DNA of 64,000 nt from Marasmius tenuissimus (lineage: Eukaryota > Basidiomycota > Agaricomycetes > Agaricales > Marasmiaceae), in contig JAQOTA010000050.1 of NCBI GenBank assembly GCA_029532415.1, positions 2,790,001 to 2,854,000 of the forward strand, given 5' to 3'. This document shows, one piece after another, positions 32,046 through 42,747 of this stretch; position 1 is the first letter of the stretch; every line of letters starts with the position of its first letter. Below the pieces are notes generated by a model. That model worked only from the letters and a program-made list of their open reading frames with translations. It was not told where the DNA came from and did no database searches. The translations under genes and the position numbers were made by a program.

Positions 32046-33185
32046 TTAATCGCAGTCCGAGTCATAGGATATAAATTTCATTGGCTGAAACTCGTAGGCA
32101 ACCGTCTCTGCTACCACACCTCTCAGCGTTTTCGAATTCTTCACAACTCCTGGAAGCTGGTATACTACTTTCAGATTCGAGTTCTGACACAAGAGTCGGA
32201 AGCTCTGCTTTAATCTTTGGATACTCGACCTGGGTGGATATTCCACGCGAACAGATCGAAGCCTACGAACTTGCAGTTGATCCAACAGGATTCCAGGATG
32301 GCTCGTGTGTATCTCCATCTGCCGTAGATATTTCAGGTTCGTGAGGTCCGAGTGGGTTTCGTAGTATTCGGGTTCGTCGTCCTCGATATCCCTTAGCGTG
32401 CATCGCTCAAGGACGGCACACGCGGCCAAGATTTTGAGAACCCGGCTGACGCGAAGTGGTCCATGGGGAGGACAATGCCAGCGTCTTCCAGCCAAATCTA
32501 ACGACGTGAAGTTCAGATTCTGATCCTTCAAAAGGCGACAGAAAACGCGGGGTGAGTCGATCAGATTGTCCAAATGTATGTGACGCTCAATCCTCCTGGG
32601 TGTTACTCGATCTCCCTGAGCGAGTGCAGCAAAAACAACCTCTACAGCCTGCTTGAGTGTTCCAAAGAAATGCAACCTCGTCAGCTTGAACGAGTTCGAT
32701 CGGATGGCCTGCATAAGGGCTTCCTCTTCAATCGAATTCAAGAGGTAGATTTGCGATGGCATGATCAGGGTCAAAGAGACGCTCGATCTGGGATTGACTC
32801 GCTTCCACCAAATGTGTTCAAGAACTCGGGCTCTCTTTACGAGGCCGCGTCCGATATTGACGACAGCTGAAGCCCATAGCCGTGGAGTGTTGTCCCAAGC
32901 GATATGGTACCAGTAACGGCATACCCGAGTGAGAGTGTGAGGCATGTTGTCCCCCCGACCTGGCTCGCCTCCGTAGGGCAAAGCACAGTGCATGAAAATT
33001 TCGGAAAGAACATGTTCTGGAAGTATGCGATTGATAGAGGGGTACGTGAGATTGTGGTAACAATTAGCAAGACGTTTTAACGTCGCCCTTTGTTCCCTGA
33101 TCCTGTCTCTCAGCTGAAGCAGGACCCGCATGTTGTGCTGAACACAGCTCAGCTGCTCCCTCGTTGCCGACAACAGGGAATGCAT
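32046..33185 (-). CDS. F-box-like domain protein (mushroom expansion family)
   Basis: A single-exon 379-aa protein from the ATG at 33185. A coiled-coil-like N-terminus (LRDRIREQRATLKRLANC) leads into the F-box-like segment NRILPEHVLSEIFMHCALPY, TLTRVCRYWYHIAWDNTPRL WAS, the pattern of the very large F-box-like family of Agaricomycetes. The rest looks like irregular Leu-rich repeats (LNFTSLDLAGRRW, LTNLKYLRQMEIHTSHPGIL). Presumed SCF ubiquitin-ligase substrate adaptor; target unknown. No frame disruption, and intronless, which is common for such lineage-expanded genes. Confidence 0.85.
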   Translation of the reverse strand: MHSLLSATREQLSCVQHNMRVLLQLRDRIREQRATLKRLANCYHNLTYPSINRILPEHVLSEIFMHCALPYGGEPGRGDNMPHTLTRVCRYWYHIAWDNTPRLWASAVVNIGRGLVKRARVLEHIWWKRVNPRSSVSLTLIMPSQIYLLNSIEEEALMQAIRSNSFKLTRLHFFGTLKQAVEVVFAALAQGDRVTPRRIERHIHLDNLIDSPRVFCRLLKDQNLNFTSLDLAGRRWHCPPHGPLRVSRVLKILAACAVLERCTLRDIEDDEPEYYETHSDLTNLKYLRQMEIHTSHPGILLDQLQVRRLRSVRVEYPPRSSIQRLKQSFRLLCQNSNLKVVYQLPGVVKNSKTLRGVVAETVAYEFQPMKFISYDSDCD

Positions 33186-33317
33186 CGTGCCGCGATCCAG
33201 ATCGGGAGGTGATGAACATGCGAGCCTTCTCAGGTGAACGTCACTGTAAGGGATGGAAGGGGTGCATGGGAGTGATAGCGTGAGCTGATGACCGTTCTGT
33301 GGTAGGGGGTCAACGAT

Positions 33318-34079
33318 CTATAAGCTGTCTCTGAGGAGATTGCTCACCACTGTAAAGAAGAGGTTGGAGATGAAGATTCCGTCGTTGTCCAAGAGGAATG
33401 GGAATCGTTTGATCTCACGAAAAGCTGATTCCGATGCCGGTGAGCTCGGATGCATAGGCCTACGTGAAATACAGGTTTTCAGGTAGACTTTCCGATCTGC
33501 GAGAGTTTTTTCGTCACTGAAGAGCTGTTGTAGGACTCGCTCGATGATGTATATGGGCCATGCCAATGTCTCCTGCTCCCGTTGGAACTTGGCACAGAAG
33601 CCCTGAGCATTCGATAATAGGCTTCGATGGAGCCGTGCATAGTTGGGAGTAACAGGGGGATTTCGGTCAAGCACGACATAACGAGGACTGGAGGTGAAAG
33701 TATCTTGTGGAACACCTCGTCGCTGCACATCATCGAAGCGAGAAAAACCATTTAATTTCCCTATACGAGCGAAAGTCAGAGGTACGCACAGGATCATCGA
33801 GCCAGTAACTCATATAACGATTGGCATATAATGGTGATGACCTTGGATCGCTGCTTTCGACACTGAACACATACGAGAAATCGGAGCTGCTCAATTCTGG
33901 AGCGAGTTTGTCAAGAGATCTGAGAAAGGATAATTAGCCGTTATGTGGCGTAGCAACTAGGAAAGAACATACACAGCATGGACCGCCCTAGGCTGGTAGT
34001 ACTGGGAGACAATGCCTTGGTTACTCCAAGCGTACGGATCGAAGTCCGGGAAGAAGGCAAGGTCTCGGAAAGTAGCCAT
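33318..34079 (-). CDS. Unknown conserved-looking protein
   Basis: Start is the ATG at 34079: MATFRDLAFFPDFDPYAWSN QGIVSQYYQPRAVHA, then an intron (GTATGT...CTCAG) to SLDKLAPELSSSDFSYVFSV, RYMSYWLDDP. To continue, either a 29-nt GT-AG segment (33761-33789) is removed, giving GKLNGFSRFDDVQRRGVPQD, or one T of a T-run is an error. The rest reads SSPRYVVLDRNPPVTPNYAR, ETLAWPIYIIERVLQQLFSD, FPFLLDNDGIFISNLFFTVV. No known domain; no signal peptide. The aromatic-rich, folded-looking sequence suggests a real soluble protein of about 240 aa. The last residues may change if an intron was missed near 33340. Confidence 0.6.
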
Positions 34080-34560
34080 CTACTCTATAAGCTGCTCGAG
34101 CGACCATCGTTGTTATAAGGACGAGCATCGCGGACGAGCCGAGAGCCACAATAAAGGAAGAAAACAAAAGCCCTATCAACGACAGTGTCGAAGAAGAGTG
34201 AGAAATACAATGGGTTGCACAGCCACTGCCGGCGCGTCGCGACGCGTTCAACTTGGTCGAAGTACAAGGTTGTACGAGCCCTTGAAACCAAGTCCCTTCA
34301 CAACAAGGATTGAATCCATCTCTCAGTGTTGAGTTTGTTGCAGCTTCGCGACGTACAGTAGAAGGTCGCGGTCGGTCGTCTTGATTGGCAAGTAAAACTC
34401 CTCCAACGAGATCGAGGCCAAAGAGGACATGTTAGTATTGTAGAAAGGTCGTAGTGTACACGTTTGTAAAAAAGTATGTATATAGTCCTGGAGAAATGTA
34501 GAGATGAGATTGCGACTTAGATGAATCCTTTGTATAATCCGATCAAATTCCACCACCATA
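34080..34560. other. Intergenic, no gene seen
   Basis: Holds the promoter of the unknown gene at its left and the 3' end of the low-complexity gene at its right. Overlapping short frames carry no domain. Confidence 0.4.
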
Positions 34561-37087
34561 CTAGTATCCGCCACCATAGCCAAGTGATCCTGCATGCATG
34601 TAAGGAGAGGTAGAACGCGGCGGGGCTCCTCCATAACCAGCCGGAGCAGCGCCATATCCCGAAGAAGGTGTAGTGGGGACACCACCGTAGTGACTGCTAT
34701 GTTGTACATGCGCAGTGGGATGAGCGGTCGGCCCTCCATGTTGAGGAACATAAGTCAAGTACAACGTATACTTCTTCTCCCTTTCTCGTGCCTTCTGCCT
34801 GTTCTTCTTCTCTTTCCTGCGACGCTTACGCTCGACCTTTTCGGCCATGCGTCTCTGTCGTATCTCCGCCATGTCAGGCGCATACCCAGTACGCCCGTAA
34901 GCCGCGTTGTAGCGAGCCTCGTCTTCATCGTCGTCGTCGTCATCATCATCCTCAGAATCGGTGGAGGAAACGTCGGCATGATCATCCATAGGGAGATTGT
35001 AGTCTATTTGTCCCGTTTGTGGGCCAGAGCGGCGTTCACGTCCTTTGTACAGAACGAGTTCGACTCCCCTACGGTTGAGGAATGAGAGGTTCCACAGATC
35101 CACCAAAGATGCTGTCACAGTTGCACGTTTGGGCGATTGACCATCTGGACCAGCCGGTACCGGAAGTCGCCCAGACCAGGCAAGTGTAAGGTCCTAGGAT
35201 CGAGTTTGAGAAACGTAGCCGGGAGAATAGAAATCATGCGTACCTCAACTAAACGCGCCCAATCTTCGGCATAAACATCATGGGGTTGAAGAACGGCAGG
35301 CATACGAGGAACGGACTCAAAGAAGTCGTTCATATCTTGTATTTTCATGGTTTCGAATGGCGTATAGGGATGTGCGCCATTGATAGGACGTGAAAAGCAC
35401 TCGGGGGCCGATAGTTGTTGACCAGGAACGGCAGAAGGCTGCATGGGTTGACCGCCTGCAGATTGTGGATAGCCTCCTGCGGATGGTGGATAGCCTCCTG
35501 CACCAGGCGGGTAGGCGCCAGGCCCAGCGCCAGGAATCGGCGTCGTTGCTCGGGATCTTGGGATGGGTTGTCCTTCCATGACATGCCCTGGGGGGTATAT
35601 GTCCTGAGATTGAGGAAGTGCGGCAGGAGGAGCATAGGGCGAGCCGCTGCGCGCATAAGGATCATTAAGAGGCGCAGCAGATAGAGGATAATTCCCCCCA
35701 GCGTACGGTGAAGAGGGCATGGGAGCATATCCACCTCCTGCTCCTCCCACCGGGTCAGCAGATCTCATGCCCGGAGTGGGATTGGTGTACGCTGGATAAG
35801 CTCCACTAACACTCGCATTCCTTGAGTGAGGTCTCGGAGGACCGTACGGGAGGGGAGCAGAGCCCGGGTTTGGAGAATGACTGCCACCGTATGCACTGTT
35901 CCTGGAGTGAGGCCGAGCCGGGGGCGCGTAGACACTCCCGACATTGGGTGATTGGTTGCCATACACACTCGGCGGTCGTTCAGCTCCAAAGTTGCCGCTT
36001 AGTCTGCGTGCCCTCTCAGCAGCGCCTCTGTCAGAGATACCCATCGTCCCAAACTGGTTGTCTAGATCGGAAAGAACACCACCCCCGGTGCTGTACTTTC
36101 TCTCCCTAGCATATCCTGGACCGGGGCTATGGCTAGCTGCAGCAGGAGGAGCAGCGTATCCTTGATACGGACTGGGAGGGGAGTAGATGCTGCCTGCTGC
36201 AGAAGCAGGGGCTCCAGGGAAATTGACGCCCTGATTGAAACTCTTTCTCCTTTCCCGTGTCATCCCATCTTGTTCACGAGCATATCGGAGCGCGCCATCG
36301 TCGTATCGCGCTTGATTAAGCCGCTCCTTCTCTCGAAGGATCTTTGCTGATTCCTTTTCTTCCTTTCTCCTGCGTTTGTCTTCAGCGCGTTGCCTATCGC
36401 AGAGGATGCGAACGAGACAATATTCATGAATCGTAAGACAACCGATGGTGATGCGACTCACCAATCCTTCAAAGCGTGCTTGTCTTCCTTGCTCAGGTTT
36501 CCTCGATTCCACGCTTCAGCAAAATCCTGGATTTTGTATTATCGTCATGATTAAGATTTTTAGGTTAGATCTTGGGCTAACCGTGCTTGCAGGCTGAGCG
36601 CCTGGCGGCAGGATCTGAGTAGCCTCAGCTGGGACCCATTGAATACCAGAAACAACGCCTATCACGAGACAGAGGGATTTCAGATCATGATGTTTGGCGA
36701 CCATCATGAGAGACCATACCGGTGGGCGTTTGATAGCTTTGAGGATTGTTCAAGATCAACGTTGGCTCAAACCTCAAAGCCCTTGTTCTCACCTAGCTGG
36801 GACAGCCCTTCGAACGCGATCGGGTGAGAATTCCAACCACTTTGAATCCAAATCAACACTCACTTGAAGGGGTGGTAGATGATCTTGCCATCGGGACTCG
36901 TCGAGGTCGTATAAGTTATCGATCCGGGTGCGATCTGTGTCGCCTGGGGTGAGGTGGGTGCAGCAGCACCGGCATATGGCGAACCGGGAGCAGCTTGAGG
37001 GCCGGGTGAGTAGGCAGATGTGTATCCAGCATCTGGAGGAGGCCCGTATGGAGAAGGCGCTCTGTACGGAGAAGTTGATCTGTACAT
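34561..37087 (-). CDS. Large low-complexity Pro/Tyr/Gly/Ser protein with conserved C-terminal block
   Basis: Start is the ATG at 37087: MYRSTSPYRAPSPYGPPPDA, then TSPDGKIIYHPFK, VVSGIQWVPAEATQILPPGA, a charged helix (EDKRRRKEEKESAKILREKE RLNQARYDD) and about 250 residues rich in Pro, Tyr, Gly, Ser with Arg (RPHSRNASVSGAYP; AGGYPPSAGGYPQSAGG). A folded block follows: FETMKIQDMNDFFESVPRMP, LQPHDVYAEDWARLVE, intron, DLTLAWSGRLPVPAG, TASLVDLWNLSFLNRRGVEL VLYKGRERRSG. The end has an acidic run, a basic helix VERKRRRKEKKNRQKARERE and a second Gly/Tyr-rich tail ending GSLGYGGGY. Composition is like prion-like or condensate-forming RNA-associated proteins, an inference only. I know this type as a conserved basidiomycete hypothetical; no function is assigned. 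Confidence 0.75.
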
Positions 37088-37382
37088 CGTCGAGCTCTAA
37101 TGGTCAGGAATTTGTGGATGAGTGAGTGTGAAGAAGATATAATAGGACTTGCCTCGTGCCCAATTTACCCAGGTACCCTGGCCATCAGGTCGGCTAATGG
37201 GCAGGCAGTACTACACCACCATGGTCATCCGGTACCGATTCGAGTTCTGTCGACTGTGATGGCCGCTCGATTCACGACTTCGATACCCACCATGGAGCAG
37301 TTCCAAACGACTTATAAGAAGTAAGGTATAACAAAGAAATGTTCCCAGGAAACACTGACGCGATTCCTTTTGTAGCAGCGAG

Positions 37383-39092
37383 ATGAAATTACCTGGAAGC
37401 ATGGACATACGAGAGCATGCGGCTGCGCCTCGAACGGCTATAGTTGCGTCCTGCTTCATCTCTTTTATCATCCAAAACTTATCCTTCAAAGACCTTTAGG
37501 TCCCTGTTGCTAATACTCTTACTCACCGTTGGGTGTTTTCGCGTCATCGCAGACCCCTTGCACGCCTGGGATCCTATTCTCGGAACAAGGGAACACAATA
37601 ACATCCATATCTTCTCCCATCTCGATGAGCACTGCGCCGATGTACCACCAATCCAAGCGGCCGAGTTCGCTCAGAGGCAGGAGAAACTTGTACAAGCTCT
37701 CCGTGATTTGAACGCGTCGGCATACATTGCAGAGCCCAGCGCTAGTGCAATCTACTTTGCGAATGTCTCGGCGACTCAATGGCACCTCTCGGAACGACCA
37801 TTCTTGTTTGTGTTCACCCCTGACGTTGAAGGAGGAACAGTACAACCAAATCTAACCATTCTCGCTCCGAAGTTCGAAGAGACGCGTGCGAAACAGCTCT
37901 CACTACCCTTCGAAGGCGTCCATTTCATTGTATGGCCGGAGGAGCAGAGTCCTTACGAGGTTCTATTATCTTCCCTCAACTTACCAGCGGGAAACATCTT
38001 TGTAGACGGGGCGACACGGTTCTTCATCGTGGACGGGTTGCAGAAGGCTTACAAGGAGGGCGAGGTGCTGATCGCACCCTCTGAGGTAACCAGGCTACGA
38101 GAGCGCAAGTCTGCTAACGAGGTCGCCCTTATGAAATGTGCAAACGAGGTCAGACACTCCATCGACGCATCTATTCGCTCGTGCTCACATATTTGGACCT
38201 TCAGGCTACCCTTCTGGCCTTGCGTGAGGTCCACAAACAAATGCGGATCGGAATGCGTGAATCCGAAGCCCGAGACATGATTGCGTCCGCATTGACTGCC
38301 ATTGGACTGGAAGAGGGATCGTGTCTGACACTGTTCGGAGGTAAGTCCGTTCCCTTTCCATCGTCTTGTGGAAATCTCTGACAGGGAGATTCTATAGAGG
38401 ATGCCGCATTGCCCCACGGGGGCGGAAGCGACCGAGTCTTGGACAAATCCGATTATGCGTTGTTCGATTGCGTGGCCTCCCTTCATGGGTACAAGAGTGA
38501 TCTTACCCGAGTACGTGCTAACCTTTGGTTGTTTTCCGATTCGGATGACCGACGACTTCGCAAATGTAGACGGTCGCACTTCCCGATTCTGATATTCCAA
38601 GCAATCACTTGACAATCTGGCAATCTGTGCTATCTGCGCAGGATGCGGCCCTTGCTCAGGCTCGCCAAGGGGTGGTTGCCAAAAGCGTTGATGAAGCCGC
38701 ACGAAATTCATTGGCGTCCTCTCAACTTGATCAGTTCTTTACCCACCGTCTTGGTCATGGTATGTCTGTAAACCTACCCTGGTGGGGTCGTAAAGCTTTA
38801 TCTTACCGCCGGATGTGACAGGTATTGGCCTGGAGAATCATGAGTCGCCGTATCTCAATGGCGGGAGCGAAGTGATCCTGGAACCTGGACATTGTTTCTC
38901 AGATGAGCCAGGGGTTTATATTGAGGGAGAGGTAGGGTTTTTCCTTTTCGAAGTATAAAGTAATTCGGGGCTGATGTAATTGAACAGGTCGGCGTTAGGC
39001 TTGAGGACTGCTTCTGTATCGACGAGGATGGGTTACCGGAGCTTCTCACCCAAGACGTTGGGGGTCAAGCGTCGGACCCTTTGAATCCGTGA
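37383..39092 (+). CDS. Membrane-anchored M24 peptidase (Xaa-Pro aminopeptidase/dipeptidase type)
   Basis: A metallo-aminopeptidase of the creatinase/M24B fold. I place the start at the ATG 37383 (MKLPGSMDIREHAAAPRTAI); a 49-nt intron with donor GTTGCG then joins TFRSLLLILLLTVGCF, a signal anchor. An alternative ATG is 37401. The creatinase-like N-domain is ADVPPIQAAEFAQRQEKLVQ, LRDLNASAYIAEPSASAIYF, QWHLSERPFLFVFTPDVEGG. The catalytic half, after the intron at 38146-38201, is ATLLALREVHKQMRIGMRES, ALFDCVASLHGYKSDLTR (two metal Asp), THRLGHGIGLENHESPYLNG (metal His), FSDEPGVYIEGEVGVRLEDC F (two metal Glu). All five metal ligands are in place. The anchor suggests a secretory-pathway or vacuolar location. 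The start is the least certain part. Confidence 0.85.
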
Positions 39093-39507
39093 GAGACTCA
39101 TGAGTATGTACTACTCGCATTCAAAAATGAATATTCTCGATTTACATGGCAACTAGTTTCATGTAAAGCTGTAGCCCTACTCAGTGAGCGCTATGTACCA
39201 TCTTGCCAACTTGCCTCTTTGTATAGATCGGGGTGATCGCTTGAGCCAAAATCCCTCTTTGCTGGCCTTTCCGCACCCTCTACGGAATTACATGTCTGTT
39301 CCGCCAACCCAGGAGGATGAGGCTATCGGTGTCTACCATGAGTTGAGCGTACTCAGTGAGATGATAATCAAGCCCATCATATTGCAGAGCGTCTGGTTTC
39401 TCGACTACGGATTTGCTGTGGCGTAGTTTGTCACTGTTTACAAGGGCAGCGACGCGACTGGGCCTGTAAGTAGACACATACGACGGTCACACAGGACAAC
39501 GTTGACG
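39093..39507. other. Intergenic region upstream of TRS20
   Basis: An 80-codon plus frame at 39184-39426 has no domain or splice partner and is not called. The rest is presumably the M24 peptidase 3' end and the TRS20 promoter. Confidence 0.4.
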
Positions 39508-40155
39508 ATGTCCCATCATCTATTCATTTTGTCGCCTTCAGATACTCCCATATACAGTCTCACCCATTACTCGACGAAGCCCGTGTCGACTGTCAGCTCG
39601 CCGCTCTCATCGAATTTGCCCAATTGGTCAACATCCGCGTTCGCTGGCACGCTAACTGCGCTATCGGGAGCTTCCAGCGCAACACAGCACACCATTGGTG
39701 GCGGGGTCAGAGTAGGAGGAGGCCAGGATCGACATGTCATCCAGATGATTGCAAACGCGAGCCTGGATGCAATTGAAGATGTTATGCGAAAGGAAAATGG
39801 GATGTAAGACAAAGAACAATTATCCGGATTGGAAAGAGAGAAGTGACATGGATACAGGTATTTGAAGACAGTCGATAAATTCAACGAATGGACTGTTTCA
39901 GCGTTCATTACACCAGGAAGTGGGTCGCAAGGGCAACGGGTGTGAAACTGGCAGCTGACTTGAAATCGCATTGTAGATAGCAAGTTCCTGCTGCTTCACG
40001 AAGGCAAAAATGACGAGGGAATCAGGTCGTTTTTCGTGGAGGTTTGGGAGGTATATGTGAAGACGATGATGAATCCGTTCCAGAGTGCACAGAGGACAAT
40101 AGTGAGCCCAGCATTTGATGGACGAGTGCGGGCGAGCGCGAAGAAACACTTGTAA
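39508..40155 (+). CDS. TRS20: TRAPP complex subunit Trs20 / sedlin
   Basis: Core subunit of the TRAPP Rab-GEF complexes acting in ER-Golgi traffic and autophagy. Start is the ATG at 39508 (MSHHLFILSPSDTPIYSLTH). A Ser/Thr/Gly-rich loop follows, then HVIQMIANASLDAIEDVMRK ENGM, intron, YLKTVDKFNEWTVSAFITPG, intron, NSKFLLLHEGKNDEGIRSFF VEVWEVYVKTMMNPF, ending SPAFDGRVRASAKKHL. The lysine- and aromatic-rich sedlin core LKTVDKFNEW and KFLLLHE are diagnostic. About 170 aa, normal apart from the longer loop after the first strands. Both introns have standard borders. Confidence 0.94.
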
Positions 40156-40477
40156 AGTAGTTGGGGTTAGGGTAGCGAGGACTACTTATAGGGTTAGGGC
40201 GTTGGGGGCGATGATCTGAATTCAAAGTCCGCTCAGGCCGCTGGCAAGGGTTACTTTGCATCGCCTGAGTGCTTTCTCTCTCGACCGTCCCTCTTCTCTT
40301 TCTCTCTTATTTTCTTTCTTCTTTCAAGTGGGTAATTCGCTTGCTCCTTTCATTCTAAATTGAATACTGATTACTTTCAATTCGATCTACATAGCTGTAT
40401 CTCTTTTCTCCTTCAGTAATATCAACTTTCCCACTTAATCGCTCTCACTCCCTCTCTCTATACGCTTTCCGCACAAC
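40156..40477. promoter_or_regulatory. Promoter with two telo-box-like motifs and a pyrimidine-rich leader
   Basis: Just after TRS20 lie GGGGTTAGGG (40163-40172) and AGGGTTAGGG (40190-40199), each one telomere-repeat unit long, 27 bases apart. A long CT-rich run (about 40270-40325, then patches to 40470) leads into the next start codon. Together they resemble promoters of strongly expressed fungal genes. Motifs are seen; factor binding is inferred. Confidence 0.5.
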
Positions 40478-41927
40478 ATGACTACTGCACCATCCACCAA
40501 CTCGCGAGCTTCTCTTCTCTCTGGTCTCCGCACAGGCGGAGTCCGCTCTGTCTCGAACACAATTCCTCACACTGCTGCTCCAGGCGCTACTTTCAACATA
40601 CCCCGAGCTGTATCCCATTCTTTTCCGGAGGAGGAAGAGGACCAAGTCCTCGAGATGCCTACCAGAAATCTCTATGCCAACAATCATCACGGCGCATCCC
40701 ACATCATGCCCATGACTGCTGCAGTCGATGGTCCCAACAATCGCTTTGCTCAGCAACAGCGTGGCATGAACCCCAACAGTGTTCCTTTCAGTCCTGGATT
40801 CAATGCCGGTGTGAACCAGAATGCCCAACAGCAGGCGTTCCAAATGCAGATTATGCAGTTGGAACTTTTGAAGCTGCAGGTAACCCTTATCTTATTGTTC
40901 AAAATTTGCATTATCTAATCCCCATTATCAGGCCGCTCAACAGTACCAGGCCGAATTGATGGCCCAAGCCCAGCGTCAACAACAGCAACAGAACAGACGG
41001 GCTTCGTATAATCCCCCCGCTACCGCTGGACCACTTGCTACCGGTTTTGATCTCCACTCCGCTACCATCAGTGCCCAGATGCGCCGGGTCAACGAGCAAC
41101 AACAGCAATTGTTCCAGCAACAACTTACGGTTCAGGATGACAACGTACCGATGACCGCTGCGTTGGGCGGGAGGTTTGGAAGTCGCAACAACTTGCCTAA
41201 CCGGTTCGAAGACAACAGCGACATCCCCTCCTCCTACGGATCTACGACCGTCATCAGCGGAGGTACTTCGCTTGGAAACCCCAACTCTAACAATGCGGCC
41301 GCCCCTTCTAAGTCGGACGCCGCTACATCTTGGAGGCGTGGCGGCAAGGGGAACTCTGTCCTCAACGGTGCTAACCGAGCTGTCACCTCCCCTAGCGTCA
41401 GGGTGACCCCTCCTGAGCCTGAGCGATCATCTCCTCCCATCACCTCGCCGACGACAAAGTCTCGCCCTCAGCCTCTGCGATTCACCCCTGTCGCCCAGCA
41501 GCCCCTTCCGATTGTTACCATCGATTCGTCTGACGGAAACGATAACGATGATACTTCCTCGACTAGCTCCTCCAAATCCGGAGCATCAAACTCGTCCCCC
41601 ACCACACCTCAGTCGTCTTCTTCCAACGAAATGCCTCTTTCGCCGCGCGAGGAAGCATCCAAGAAGTTGTATGAAGGCCTCGGAATGGGTAGACCTGGCT
41701 CTGCTGTTGCGCAGCAACCGTATGGTTCCCTTCCTAACGACAGTAATGTGGTTCTGGTCTCCCACAGGTTGGCGAGCCAGCCCACTAGACAGCCCCGCGG
41801 GCCCCCTTCAGGTGCGGACGAGCTGGGTCCCAAGAACTTTGCGACCAGGATCAGGAGGAAAGCTATCGGCGGTTTGGGGATGCTCATGGACGCCAGAGAG
41901 AGGAGGGAGGTCGTCGAGGCTTTCTAA
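40478..41927 (+). CDS. Gln/Ser-rich protein with conserved C-terminal helix
   Basis: Start is the ATG at 40478 (MTTAPSTNSRASLLSGLRTG). The N-terminus has an Arg/Ser-rich segment and EEEEDQVLEMPTRNLYANNH. A Gln-rich coiled coil spans the single intron (about 40880-40931): NQNAQQQAFQMQIMQLELLK, then AAQQYQAELMAQAQRQQQQQ. A Ser/Pro/Asn-rich disordered middle carries SWRRGGKGNSVLNG. The ordered C-terminus reads PREEASKKLYEGLGMGRPGS and NFATRIRRKAIGGLGMLMDA RERREVVEAF. I do not recognise a named family; Arg-rich and Gln-rich parts would fit an RNA- or DNA-associated regulator, as inference. A strong CT-rich leader and long 3' flank suggest high expression. Confidence 0.78.
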
Positions 41928-42747
41928 GCCCGCAGTCCCGTCGTAATTGGTATATTGTCTCTCCGTGACCATATAAACAAAAGAATGCCAAACCCATCTT
42001 TCGTCTGGCGGGCTGTTGTGTCCACCCTACTACCCCCCTCCCTTCCCTATTCATGGTATACAAAGAAGAGTTATAAACACCAAATCAAGAGCATATTTAG
42101 GTGCAGTTTGTCGCGTCGGAGAGAAGAGAAGCGGTCCACGGTCGTGATATACGAAGAAAAAAGTCACTGCAGACAAGTTTTTATTTTCATTCACCCCTTT
42201 GGTTCTGTTTCCTGGCTTTCGAACGTTTTTGTATGATCCCAATCCCACATTCATTTTCATTCATTACGACTATATTTATTGGTGCTTGCGGGGGATGGCG
42301 GCGATTCTCGATGCCGTTCTACCTTTCTTCCGTTACACTCATTCGCGCTACGTTTTACTCTCTTCCCACTACTGGGAGTGTTCTTTCGGTCAGGTGTTGG
42401 GTCAGATAACCTGCCCCTGGAGCACTGAAGTCTCTTCTGCACCTGCTTGCGCATGTACATATGCTATGCGTTCCTGTTCTTCGGTACAGTTTCCGGTTTC
42501 GTACTTTCCGTTCGTTGCTTATACTTTACCGAAACAGTTCAACCCGTTGCGTTCTGTTATTCGCCGTCTGCACAACACAAACTGTCAAAAATCTCCTTTG
42601 TCTACCTGTTGTACTTGTATGTAGCATTCTGTCGTTACATAGGGCCCGTACGGCGTCTTCAATAAAACGTATTTATTCCATAGCATGTTGTATACCCTTG
42701 TGGGCGTTTGAATGGCACATTATCTAATCTTTACCTTTCTCTCAGTC
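41928..42747. other. Long intergenic/3' UTR region
   Basis: 820 bases, T- and C-rich, between two plus genes. Likely a long 3' UTR followed by the DPH1 promoter. Several plus frames (for example 42199-42624) are Cys/Phe/Leu-rich by composition and show no domain. Confidence 0.4.

Noticed and set aside
39184..39426. 80-codon plus-strand frame between M24 peptidase and TRS20
   Set aside because: No recognisable domain, not spliced to either neighbour.
42199..42624. 141-codon plus-strand frame, Cys/Phe-rich, as a secreted peptide gene
   Set aside because: No signal-peptide-like start, sits in a T/C-rich 3' flank whose composition alone yields such residues.
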